Assembly: GCA_029378245.1 (NCBI GenBank)
Contig: JARKIF010000063.1
Location: 1-64,000, forward strand
Direction of reading: 5' to 3'
Source of the DNA: Roridomyces roridus
Lineage: Eukaryota; Basidiomycota; Agaricomycetes; Agaricales; Mycenaceae
Length of the DNA stretch: 64,000 nt
This document shows positions 1 to 10,030 of this stretch, piece by piece (the stretch's first letter is position 1; every line of letters begins with the position of its first letter). The translations under genes were made by a program, and so were the position numbers. The notes under the pieces are model-generated. The model made no database searches. It had not been told where the DNA came from and saw nothing but the letters and a program-made list of their open reading frames with translations.

Positions 1-1846
1 ATGTGATCGACAAGGATGCCTTGACAGTGCTGCATCTTGCCTTAAGGAAAGGATATCCTGGTATTGCAAAGCTGCTCATAGAACATGGGGCACCGGTCGA
101 TGCTGGCCCAGGATGGCTGGACTCCCCTTCACCATGCCTGCACAAGAGGCCACCTTGATGTTGCAAAGCTGCTCATTAAACGTGGGGCACCGGTCGATGC
201 TGCTGCCCAGGATGGCCGGACTCCCCTTCACCATGCCTGCTCAGATGGCCACCTTGATGTTGCAAAGCTGCTCATTAAACGCGGGGCACCGGTCGATGCT
301 GCTGCCCAGGATGGCTGGACTCCCCTGCATTATGCCTCCTGGCATGGCCACCTTGAGGTTGCAAAGGTGCTCATAGCATGCGGGGCACCAGTCAATGCTG
401 CAGCCTGGGATGGCTGGACTCCCCTTCACCATGCCCTCTCATGGCCACCTTGATGTTGCAACGCTGCTCATAGAACATGGGGCACCGGTCGATGCTGCTG
501 CCCAGGATGGCTGGACTCCCCTTCACCATGCCTGCACAAGAGGCCACCTTTGATGTTGCAAAGCTGCTCATTGAACGTGGGGCACCGGTCGATGATGCTG
601 CCCAAGATGGCTGGACTCCCCTTCACAATGTCTCCCGAATGGTCATCTTGATGTTGCAAAGCTGCTCACTGAAACATGGGGCACCGGTTGATGCTGCTGA
701 TGGGGATGGCTGGACTCCCCTTCACCATGCCTCCACAAGAGGCCACCTTGATGTTGCAAAGCTGCTCATTGAACGTGGGGCACCGGTCGATGCTGCTGCC
801 CAGGATGACTGGACTCCCCTGCATTATGCCTCCTGGCATGGCCACCTTGAGGTTGCAAAGGTGCTCATAGCATGCGGTGCACCAGTCAATGCTGCTGCCT
901 GGGATGGCTGGACTCCCCTTCACCATGCCCTCCTATATGGCCACTTTGAGGTGGCAAAGGTGCTCATAGAATGTGGGGCACCAGTCAATGCTGCTGATGA
1001 GGATGGCTGGACTCCCCTTCACCATGCCTCCTCAAGAGGCCAGCTTGATGGTGCAAAGCTGCTCATAGAACATGGGGCACCAGTCAATGCTGCTACCAAG
1101 AATGGCCAGACTCCCCTTCACTATGCCTCCCGGAATGGCCATCTTGATGTTGCAAAGCTGCTCACTGAACATGGGGCACCGGTCGATGCTGCTGATGGGG
1201 ATGGCTGGACTCCCCTTCACTATGCCTCCTCAAAAGGTCGCCTTGATGTTGCAAAGCTGCTCATAGAACATGGGCACCAGTCAATGCTGCTACCAAGGAT
1301 GGCCAGACTCCCCTTCACTATGCCTCCCGGAATGGTCATCTTGATGTTGCAAAGCTGCTCATTGAACGCGGGGCACCAGTTGATGCTGCTGATGAGAATG
1401 GCCAGACTCCCCTTCACCAGGCCTCCTCAAAAGGCCACCTTCAGGTTGCAAAGCTGCTCATAGAACATGGGGCACCAGTCAATGATGCTGCCAAAGATGG
1501 CTGGACTCCCCTTCACAATGTCTCCTCAGAAGGCCACCTTGATGTTGCAAAGCTGCTCATAGAACATGGGGCACCAGTCGATGCTGCTGATGAGAATGGC
1601 TGGACTGCACTGCATTTGTCCTCTGGCAAACACTACCTTGGCATGACCAAGATGCTTTTACACCATAATGCATCTGTTGACCTCATTGATGATCCTGCCT
1701 GGGCTGTCTTCCTCACTGCATTACAACATGGATACCTAGATGTTGGTTTACTCACACCAAGCATTTACATTCTAGATGCATCTGATTCATTTGATACTGC
1801 TGGTCCAGACTCATTTGTTGCTGCATCGGATTCAGAATCCTCTTAG
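1..1846 (+). pseudogene. Ankyrin-repeat gene, 5' end outside window, broken by indels
   Basis: About seventeen tandem 99-bp units encode 33-residue ankyrin repeats of the form DGWTPLHHA..GHLDVAKLLI.RGAPVDAA. Ankyrin repeats are protein-binding scaffolds; no effector domain is visible, so the partner is unknown. The repeat reading frame changes at least six times: 2-nt losses near 104 and 441, +1 near 549, -1 near 633, +1 near 675 and -1 near 1273. The last segment reaches a plausible C-terminus rich in Asp and Ser (about 1616-1846, stop at 1844-1846). The units are very alike in DNA, so the array expanded recently or is homogenised. No intron is needed. The four single-base changes fall in short homopolymers, so read error cannot be excluded for this gene alone, but neighbouring accessory genes are broken in the same way. 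Confidence 0.85.
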
Positions 1847-2073
1847 CCCACAAAAGGTGTGTTTTCTCCATGGCTGCCATCCTTCTCCATAAGCTGATGC
1901 TGCTCTTGCCACACTGATGCCAGACATTGACTAGGGGTGGGAATTCCAAAGAGGGGGGTGGGTCATTGACCTTGCCAGTGATATGACTGTGTATTAGGAA
2001 TAGGACTGAGCTCTGTGTCACTATTTGTGTATTAATGAGACAAGTAACAAGTCCTCTGTACACTGTCCTATTT

Positions 2074-2205
2074 ACAGCTCTTCGCAGAACATAGGGCGCA
2101 AGCCAAATTTTTCATTTTTGGCCGCATTTTGATCCCTTTCAGTATTCCGCTCACTGTGGGTTCAATTCTCAACGTATTGTCTTTGGACCTTCACCAATTG
2201 ATTTC
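2074..2205 (+). repeat. Truncated end of the TACAGCTCTTTGC TIR element
   Basis: This stretch matches the first 130 bp of the element at 2592-3640: an ACAGCTCTT end, then GAACATAGGGCGC, then a diverged body. No right end is present before the acetyltransferase-like coding remnant begins, so it is a partial copy. Confidence 0.6.
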
Positions 2206-3739
2206 CCTCTGCAGCATCGCCGGTCCGGACGCCTCGCCCGACATCCTCTGCTACCACCCCGCCAGCTACGGCGCACTCCCCACCCTCCACACCGATTTCT
2301 CCTGGTCTACCGCTGCATGGATTGCTGTCCAGCTGAGGGAGCAAAATCACAAGCTCCACGACACGGAGATGGGCATCCTCCCGTGGTTTGTCAATAATTA
2401 TCCTGGGGTTCTGAAAGGGCTGTTTGGCACGAAGCGCACTGAGGGCTTTAGGATATCAAATCCCGGGTGATTTGTCATACCGAATGTCGAGGGCAAGTGG
2501 GATGTGGGGAATGTGTTTTTTGGGCAGTGTGATTCGATTGTGGGGCCGGCGATGACGATGAATGTCTTGGGCGATCCGAAGGGAGGGATTACAGCTCTTT
2601 GCGGAACATAGGGCGCGAGCCGGATTTTTATCAAAATGTTGAGATTTTGATCATTTCGGGTTTTCCGCTTGTTCTGGGCTCAATTCTGAACGGATTGCCC
2701 TCGGACCTTTACCAATCGACTCCTACAGTTGTTTCGCGTGTCGTAGGATACACAATCACATGTATTAGTGCATCCGAGGACCCGGGAGTGCCTGGTACAT
2801 ATTTCACACTATTCCAGCTTGCACAATGAGAGAGGTGCACCTGGGGCTGCAGCCCTTTGCCAGCATACTTTAACACACATTTTATTTGGTGTAGACAACG
2901 TTTCCCTCAAATATAATACCCCTGGGATCACCGGTGGATCAGAACAGCCAACCAATGTTGTTGCTGCATAAACCCGTGTGTTTTATGCGTCCGTGGGCGA
3001 AACTTGGGTCTGGTGTCATGTAGGGACATCCTCTGAGTATATCCCGAAGCTTTTAAGCACGGGGACTACGCAGATTGTGTGCAAAGTGCTGCCCGATGGG
3101 CCAGCCGCACAGCTTACTAAGCATCACGCAACGGCGATGCTGAGCATTCTATGCACGCTCTGACTCGGAATGGTGCTCGGAGGACTTCGGGATACATCCA
3201 TTGGATATTCCCCCATGGCGCCCGACCCAAATTTTGCAGGAGGAAGCATACTAAACACCGATATGAATGAGAATTTACCAGGTGAACCATTGTGATACAC
3301 AGGGGTGCTGCAGGTTCCATATTCGAAATAGAGGTGCCCTACGCCAAATTAAATATATATCGGAGTGTGCTGGCAAAATATCCCGGCCCCAGTCATACCC
3401 TGCCCGTTGTGCAAGCTGGAATACTACAAATAAATATTGCACACTCTAGGGTTCCCGGAGAGGCCAATAAATCGAATTGTGTACCCTAAGACACGCAGAA
3501 CAGCAGTAGGAATCGTTTGGTTCATGTCCGAGGCCAATCTGCCAAGATTCGAGCTCACAATAGGCGGAATACTGAAAGTGATCAAAATCTGAACATTTTG
3601 ATAAAAATCCGGCTCGCGCCCTATGTTCCGCAAAGAGCTGTAATATCGTGTTGTCGTGGGGGAGGGCAATGTGGATCAGCGGTTTGTGGAGGATTTTATT
3701 GAGATGTTGCGGGAAGGGTTTTCGGGCGTTTTGGGGTAG
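2206..3739 (+). pseudogene. Alcohol O-acetyltransferase-like pseudogene split by a TIR element
   Basis: Two separated blocks, about 2206-2591 and 3643-3739, read as the C-terminal part of one CoA-dependent acyltransferase-like protein. Visible stretches include FVNNYPGVLKGLF, a WDVGNVFFGQ motif and a GGINIVLSW-like strand followed by a helix ending at TAG 3737-3739. The order resembles the end of the AATase family (condensation-like fold); this is family-level inference and the N-terminal catalytic HxxxD is absent. An in-frame TGA lies at 2468-2470. Removing the element at 2592-3640 together with one TA copy rejoins the frame at GGI-N-I, leaving a one-G deficit in a G run near 3655. The gene is dead. 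Confidence 0.5.
2592..3640. mobile_element. Non-autonomous TIR element with TA target duplication
   Basis: The ends are inverted copies. The left starts CAGCTCTTTGCGGAACATAG at 2592 and the right ends with its complement at 3640. Homology between the arms runs inward about 235 bp (to about 2828 and back to about 3404, both ending near TTCCAGCTTGCACAA). TA flanks both sides (2590-2591, 3641-3642). No transposase reading frame is visible in the 570-bp core. A TA duplication is usual for Tc1/mariner-type elements; the superfamily is inference. It sits inside the acetyltransferase-like pseudogene. Confidence 0.75.
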
Positions 3740-3749
3740 ACATTATTTA

Positions 3750-3950
3750 CAGCTCTTTGCAGAACCGGATTCACTAATAAATACAATTGGGTAGCCTACA
3801 ACATGTGCATTGCCCATGGGAATCATTTGGTCAAAGTCTGAAGGCAATTCATTGAGAATTGAGTCCAAAACGAGCGGAAAACCTTGAATGATCAAAATCT
3901 GAACATTTTCATCAAAATCCGGCTCGCGCCCTATGTTCCGCAAAGAGCTG
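3750..3950. mobile_element. 201-bp MITE of the same TIR family
   Basis: CAGCTCTTTGC at 3750 is matched by GCAAAGAGCTG ending at 3950, and TA flanks both sides (3748-3749, 3951-3952). The right part is homologous to the arms of the 2592-3640 element, so it is a deletion derivative. It landed 11 bp after the stop codon of the acetyltransferase-like pseudogene. Confidence 0.75.
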
Positions 3951-4072
3951 TAACCAAAATGTGTTATAATATAAGACCCAGAGGATAGACAATCAAGTAA
4001 GACCACAACATTGAATAGTTAGCTCTTGTTGGAGAATGAACGTTGAACTTTGAGCACTTATGCCCTCCAAGC

Positions 4073-4879
4073 TCACGGGCAGTACCTATCATCCAAATTG
4101 AACTTAAGCAGCCCAGTGATGCGAGGAGGTCACTTACACGACAGTATAATCGCCACTTGGCCCGACACGCGTGGCCTGATCGACGGGGCCGGTTCCACCG
4201 CAGGTGCCGGAGGTGTCGCCGGGGCGGTAGGCCTGGTTGCAGGGGCAACCCGCGCTCGTGCAGGTCACCGAGTTGCCATCGGGAGCGATGATCTTCTGTG
4301 GCTGTTGACAATATTCAGCGCATGAAGTAAGAATTTAGGGAGGGAGCGAGACATACAACCGAGTAGCCTTGAATGTTGCTGATATCGTAGTCGCTGTGTG
4401 AATGAGAACCTAGATTTCAGCGCTAATTTCGGAGACTCCAGTGGACGTACGTGTTTCCGCCGATGTTGGATGAGTCGAAGTTCCACTCGGTCATCGAGCA
4501 GGCGGCTTCGCCGAATGCAACTGCAGATGAAAATATGAGTTGAGTGGATGAAATCAAAAGGAAAGGGACGTACTGCCGCCAAAGCAGTCGTTCTGGCATC
4601 CAGAGTTCGGGGGGCGGTCGCAGATGCGTCCTGGTGCAAAAATAAGGCAATGAGAGATCAACATGGACTCGATAACATACCGTTCCACCGCGTAGGAACG
4701 ACGAGGTTGTAACTACCGCCAGCAGGGATATCAGGGATCGCAGGCCCGGAGTAATCAACACCATCGTGCGGGAAGTTGCTGAGAGTCAGCCCAACGCCCC
4801 ACGGGCAGTTGTTGCGGAGGGTGATGGTGTGGGCGCCGGCGACGGCGAGCAGGGAAGCGACGAGGACGGCGGCAAACAT
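4073..4879 (-). CDS. Small thaumatin-like secreted protein
   Basis: Six exons on the minus strand: 4879-4681, 4630-4574, 4520-4451, 4393-4357, 4301-4138 and 4085-4073. They sum to 540 nt, giving 179 residues, with every junction in phase. A signal peptide (MFAAVLVASLLAVAGA) precedes a thaumatin-like fold: ITLRNNCPW at the N-terminus, then SAGCPCNQAY, then the typical C-terminus DYTVVYCP. Ten cysteines and the short length fit the small class of thaumatin-like proteins that lacks most of domain II. Relatives are secreted, stable beta-sandwich proteins, some with glucan-binding or antifungal activity; the substrate here is unknown. A retained last intron would stop at TAA 4134-4136, but splicing to 4085 restores the conserved final Cys. 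An in-frame ATG at 4906 is possible; 4879 fits the signal peptide better. Confidence 0.9.
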
Positions 4880-4946
4880 TGTTGAAGGGAAACTGTTGGA
4901 ACTCAAGAGCAGGACTCTGGATGTTGCTACGTTCGAGTTTAGTACC

Positions 4947-4954
4947 TTTTTATA
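4947..4954 (-). promoter_or_regulatory. TATA box of the thaumatin-like gene
   Basis: TATAAAAA on the minus strand, about 70 bp upstream of the ATG at 4879. Confidence 0.6.
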
Positions 4955-6262
4955 CTCTTTTCTCGGGCAAAGCTATACACAACTGCAGAGATGCTCAAGA
5001 CAGATGAATTCTGCGGGGAATGTTGAGAAAGTGTGTATGCCAAGCCTGATCGACGATCCTTGCGCGCTGGCGGGGCTCAGGTCTCCGAGTCAGGCCAAGC
5101 CCAGACAAAGTGGTTGTGAATTCATTCCATGTCGAGTCCCTGGAGGATCACGCAGTGGATGGTGTCACAAAAAAAGATCCGTACATGGCCGTCGCCCGTG
5201 GACGGGCTGGACCGCATCTGCCAAGGTTGACTTGATTAAACGGGGCGGCCCCATGACCAGCAGAGCCCAGCGAGTGAGGATCTCCGCGCACGTAAATAGC
5301 AGTGATAGCCTAGCCGCTAAATTGAACCAACAAGCCAACAGGGGTACACTGAGGTGTCTGCGTAATCGGGATCCGACACTCAGCGGTACCGGGGCGATGG
5401 GTGACTACGGAGGATTTCGGACACCAACAATAATTTAAATTTATTACCTCGCTCATTTGAACACACCTCCGCCCCGTCGCCTCAATATTGGGGAACGCCA
5501 TCAGATCTTGGCCTGATGGACACCTTCAAAATTTGGCTCGCCGATTGCATTCCCCGCGGGGTCGAGAATTGAGATTCCTACCGAACTTTCCTTGGCTGGC
5601 GCCCCGCGAAGGAAGCATGTTCTTCTGTCTGAGATGGACGACAAACGACATCCCGGTACCCACCCAACCGAACCGATTCTATTCAACGCTGGGCCCTGGC
5701 ACGGAAGTTGGAACTTCGGTCCTCGGAGCCAATCCGCTTCCGAGGGATGCTCAGTTCGCCAAGGCCCAAGGATTGATGAGAGGTATGTAACTCTAACGAA
5801 TTCCACACGGGCAAGTCATGGAATTGAACGGCTTCAATGTCAATAATTCCGGCGTGCCTGAGCTTTCGCCAAGTCTGCGTAACGGACCCACATGGCGCGC
5901 CGAAAGTAGCCGAGAATGATGTCCGCACCGTCCATCTCCGAACGGAATGGTGATGATCTCCTGTGTGATCTACACTCGGCTCTGGGCTACCGGGTGAGGT
6001 CCCCGCCGGTCCGCCGTACGGCATCAAGCACTCGGAAGAGTTGGGAAGTTGGAGGTTTACGTTTCTGATAGCTGGAACTGTGAGTATCCGGAAAGTCTTG
6101 GAACTGGTCACAGCGGGTTGTAGTGGTCTATTCGTGACAGAAAGCGATGAAAGTACTCACCGAACCATCCGCTGTGTTAAAATTGATCGCGAATCTTCCA
6201 CCTTCCCGCCAATGTTGAATTGTTGAGCTACTATTCTGGGGCCCGCACTGGAATGCACCGCG
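4955..6262. other. Intergenic region between divergent secreted-protein genes
   Basis: About 1.3 kb between the promoter of the thaumatin-like gene and that of the glycopeptide-like gene. No ORF here has signal peptide, domain or codon pattern support, and no repeat or RNA gene was recognised. Confidence 0.5.
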
Positions 6263-6270
6263 TATAAAAG
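6263..6270 (+). promoter_or_regulatory. TATA box of the first glycopeptide-like gene
   Basis: TATAAAAG lies 93 bp upstream of the ATG at 6356. Confidence 0.6.
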
Positions 6271-6355
6271 CCTCCCGATTAAACGACCAAAATCATCCTC
6301 TCCCGGATTCAATCTTGTCTACTCTCAAGTACTCAACTCCTTCTCCCAACCTACC

Positions 6356-7189
6356 ATGTTCGCCTTCACCACTGCCTTTGCCCTCCTTGCTTTCGCCGCC
6401 ACCGCCGTACGCGGTGAGACTCATACCGTCACCTTCGACAACAGGTGTGGTCGTGGAACCGTTCGTCACATTTCACTTCGTTTGTGTGGATTTCTCATAC
6501 ACATTTTCAGCCTACGCTCATCGGTCAAGGAGGCGCCGTCCTCTCGACCGGAGGCATGTCTTTCCTCCTGTACCACTTATATATCATGCTGAACAAGGCT
6601 CATTCAGGTGCCTACACCATCAACGGTCCCCTCATCGGTGCCATTGCGTACCTCCAAACCGGTGAGTCGTCCTGTGATGCGATTTTTGATTCAGTTACTA
6701 AATGTCTGAAAGGTTCCTGCGGCTTCAACGGCGAGGGATGCACCCTCCTTGAGACGACGCTCCGTGTACGTTGGTCGGAAGAAAAGCCAGCAACCTATTC
6801 AATCCGATTCTAGAACCCTCCCAGCCCCGGTGCCGGGTCGAGCACTGATCTCTCCCTCATCGCTCCGTCCGTCTATGTTGATCTTGTTCTTCTATCGGTC
6901 TTGACACCCTGACAGTCACTCCTTCTCTGTGACCACCGGGTTCGGATACTACAACGGCTGCGACGGTGCCGGAGCCGACTGTACGTCCGATCAACCTTTG
7001 ATTGATCTCCATTAACCGGCACTTTAGGCACCGGTCCCAACTGCAACACCGCCTTCCACGTCTCCACGGATACGTTCGTCCAGGTTGCATGCCAGGCGAA
7101 CAACGTCAACTTGGCTGTAAGTCTTCGGCCGGGACTCGCATTCATGATCCGCCGACTGATTATAATTTCAGATCACTTTCTGTGACTAA
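6356..7189 (+). CDS. Secreted glycopeptide-like cysteine-rich protein, copy 1
   Basis: Eight exons: 6356-6460, 6511-6553, 6608-6661, 6713-6765, 6814-6866, 6916-6980, 7028-7116 and 7172-7189. The total is 480 nt and 159 residues. The signal peptide MFAFTTAFALLAFAATAVRG is followed by HTVTFDNRCGRGTPTL, GPLIGAIAYLQTGSCGFNG, a HSFSVTTGFGYYNGC segment and a final ITFCD. Eight cysteines are present and all are kept in the paralogue at 19738-20653. The layout matches small secreted proteins annotated as glycopeptide in Agaricomycetes and vaguely recalls thaumatin-like ends (VTFDNRC..ITFC); no biochemical role is known to me. Intron 2 has a GC donor (G|GCATGT at 6554), where the paralogue has GT. Likely an extracellular or wall-associated protein. 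Confidence 0.9.
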
Positions 7190-8100
7190 ATGACTTTCCT
7201 TTCATTCGAGGAGGAATCATTTGGTCGATAATTCGGGCTTACAGGCCCTTTCTCTCAACAATAATGTAGAAGCTCTAGGTATTTAGTGGAATGGGCAAAT
7301 GCGTTTTTCAAGAAAGAAAGAAAAAGAACTCCTTTTGATCGCACTAATACAATGTTCAGCCCCGGATCGAACGGAGAACCAGTAACCAAAGGAGGACTCC
7401 AGAGTTTCGGCAGCCAAGTGCCGTCTTTGTGTTGTTGGTGATATGCAGCAGCATGCACCACGAATAATTGTCAGCCATCCAGCTATCATTTCCAACCGCC
7501 GGTAACGACTGATAAATGCCGAACAAAATGGGCCGATGAACGTCTGGAACGTCCAGTCGCCGGATCGAACGGCAAACCAGGCTTCTCCAAAGACGCAACT
7601 GGATTGTGGATCGGAGAGTCAAACATCGTCTCACTACGTATGAGGCATTCCTGAGTTGCCGACAGGACTCTGGATTTCACAAAAGAGATCATTAGGAGTA
7701 CGTCGAGACGCTTTGAACGGACCCACCGGCACGGAATGCACCAAGGTACAGGCGATGTTACTGATCGGGTTCAAGGTTAGGCAAGTCGCAGGCTGTCGCA
7801 GGCTGTCGCAGGATCACAAACTTCGTCGTGGCAGAAAGCAAGAGATGTTTGTTTATACTTATTGCTTCCTTTTGGCTTCCTTTCTTGCTCCACTCTCATC
7901 ATGCCGTGACCATGACTTGTGTCCCTACGCTGGCTAGCGCTCGGGATTCAATACTGCATTGTACGAAACTCCGCACCTGGGAACATCATCTCAACAGCAT
8001 CTATTCCTGGATTCATTCACGACGCCACACTACATTTATGTAAGCGCCTTCGGCCGTTGCGCGGACCCACACCTCATGACCTCCTTTCCTCCCACCTCCC
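7190..8100. other. Intergenic; two B-box-like motifs and a short tandem repeat
   Basis: CCGGATCGAACGG occurs at 7362-7374 and 7560-7572 (see the dispersed-motif finding). GTCGCAGGCT repeats near 7785-7812. No coding region was recognised. Confidence 0.45.
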
Positions 8101-9229
8101 ATGACCTCCCCAAGTAAAACCGCAGTCACAAACGCACAAGACCCCTTCTCTGGCGACCCAGGCACGGACTTCATCGCGCTCCCTCCCGACTTTATACTTC
8201 GTACGAGTGATGTCGTCGACTTCCACGTCCATCGCGACATCCTCAAGCTCGTATCTCACTTCTTTCACGGCATGTTCTCCTTTCCGGGTGGCGATAGTGC
8301 TCCAGACCAGCTCATCAGGGATGGAAAGCCCGTCTTGGTTCTCCCCGAATCCAGCGAGGTGCTGTATCGTGTCCTCTCTCTTGCATACCCGCCCCAGTCC
8401 ATCGCACAGTACCTCGTCACTTGCGATTACTTTGATGGACTCGTCGCCGCGCACTCGGCCGCCCACAAATATCAATTCGTCGGTGTACAGAAAATCATGG
8501 AGGAGATGCTCGACGATCCCATCCTCCTCGATGCACATCCCTACCGCGTCTTCGCCATTGCAAGGCTGTGGGGACTTCCTTACGTCGCACGGAAAGCGGC
8601 ATTGGCTACATTAAAATACCCACTCTCACCAACGATGCCCGAATTCCCGGAAATGGAGCTTCTCCCGTGGGCAGACGCCAACAAGCTGCAGCGGTTCCAT
8701 CAATCATGTGGCGTCGCCGCGCGGGAGATCGTACACGGGAATTGCAACAGTCCCGGAGCCACTTTCATGGTTCCTGGGTGCCCCAAAACATTCATTGTGT
8801 CCGTGACGGATGACACTGCCTTGGATGCATCCAAGGTTTGGGCTTGGTGGCTGCCTATGCATGGGACAAATTGCCAAGTTGGTATCCCTCAGCTTGTCCA
8901 TGTGAATCTGTTCACATATTCCCAAACACTACTCCAGTCCGCCGTGCCGTGGTTCCGGAAACATATGACGGAGTTGGGCTTCCGCTTGTCGCTTTCCCCG
9001 TCTCCGGATGTGGTGGCTGATGGACGGGATATTGCCGCTCCGGAGCGGGCGGTGATAAATTCGTGCCATACATGCGCTTGCACGGCGTACACGGACCTGG
9101 CCGTGTTTCTTCAGAAGCTCAAGAGGGATATGGAGGATTGTAATGATTCGATTGGTGCGTGTGACCCCTGATTCCGTTGACGAGGCTGAGCGCTGACGAG
9201 ACATGTCAGTGCGTAAATATTTTGAATGA
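8101..9229 (+). CDS. BTB/POZ domain protein
   Basis: Exon 1 is 8101-9154 and exon 2 is 9210-9229, giving 357 residues that end in IVRKYFE. Without the last intron the frame runs on to a stop at 9171 with a poor tail, so the spliced end is preferred. Residues about 25-135 look like a fungal BTB/POZ domain: DFILRTSDVVDFHVHRDILK, then SHFFHGMF, then a KPVLVLPESSEVLYRVLSLAYP strand-helix. BTB domains mediate dimerisation and often link substrates to cullin-3 ligases; Agaricomycetes carry many such genes of unknown function. The C-terminal half has a CHTCACTAYTDL cysteine cluster seen at the end of related proteins. Related BTB fragments occur at 56215-57535 and 59751-60222. Confidence 0.85.
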
Positions 9230-10030
9230 CACATTCATGAACCAGCGGATGAGAACTTTGCAAGCGTGATCGGCCGACCTAGACACGGCTGGATATTCCG
9301 AAGAATGAAAAAAGAAAAGACAAGTGAACCCGCCTCAGTCATTCAAGCCGGATTCGAACGGTAAGCAGAGAGCGACGCGGTGCGCATTGAATGAAGGCCA
9401 CTGGCTCGTGGCAGCTCAGCGCTCATCAGATATTCTCCATTTTAGGTGGTCGTCTTGCATGAATCGACTTAACAATTTTCAACATCGAATCTCACAAACA
9501 GCGAACAAAAGGGACACGTTCATTGGGCCGCAGTCGAACCCAGCATATGCATGAGCCCGGCCGTACGATGTGCGATGTGCACTGACTGGGCTTGTCGGCT
9601 GCGAAAGGATACGTATACATAGGATCGAGTGCAGTATCATAGTCTGAACGATGAATAAACGCCTTGACATTTGGGGATGCAGTCTCCGAATATCTGTACT
9701 CATGGGCGATGTAGGAATGCTCGTACAGGAAAAGCGTCTTGACCCGCATGTTGCCTGTCGGGTCGTGTGCCACGATCTTCTTGAGCTAGATAGACGTCAT
9801 GAGCCCCTCAGTCGACGTAAGAAAGCTGGGCGCACCAGATTGATTATACTATACTCGCTCAGTTTCTTCAGAGACTTATCGAGGACGATGAGTGACTCAA
9901 GAGATCGGACTACATAGCACTCGGCCGACGGTAACACGCGAAAAAAAGTGAGCCCCCTTTCGTTCGCTTGCTTACGGTATTTGAGCAGCGTGCAACTTAA
10001 ACCCCTCTTACAACACGGACATAGTCAATA
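9230..10030. other. Intergenic; one B-box-like motif
   Basis: CCGGATTCGAACGG at 9348-9361 is the only repeat-like feature noted. I tried to fold tRNAs around 9348 and 9537 on the minus strand; neither has a proper T-stem or acceptor stem. Confidence 0.4.

Noticed and set aside
4776..5438. 220-codon open frame on the plus strand
   Set aside because: Runs antisense to the thaumatin-like first exon and into promoter sequence; no domain.
9335..9600. tRNA-like sequences on the minus strand around GTTCGAATCC and GGTTCGACTGC
   Set aside because: B-box-like cores only; T-stem and acceptor stem do not pair and no anticodon arm is placeable.
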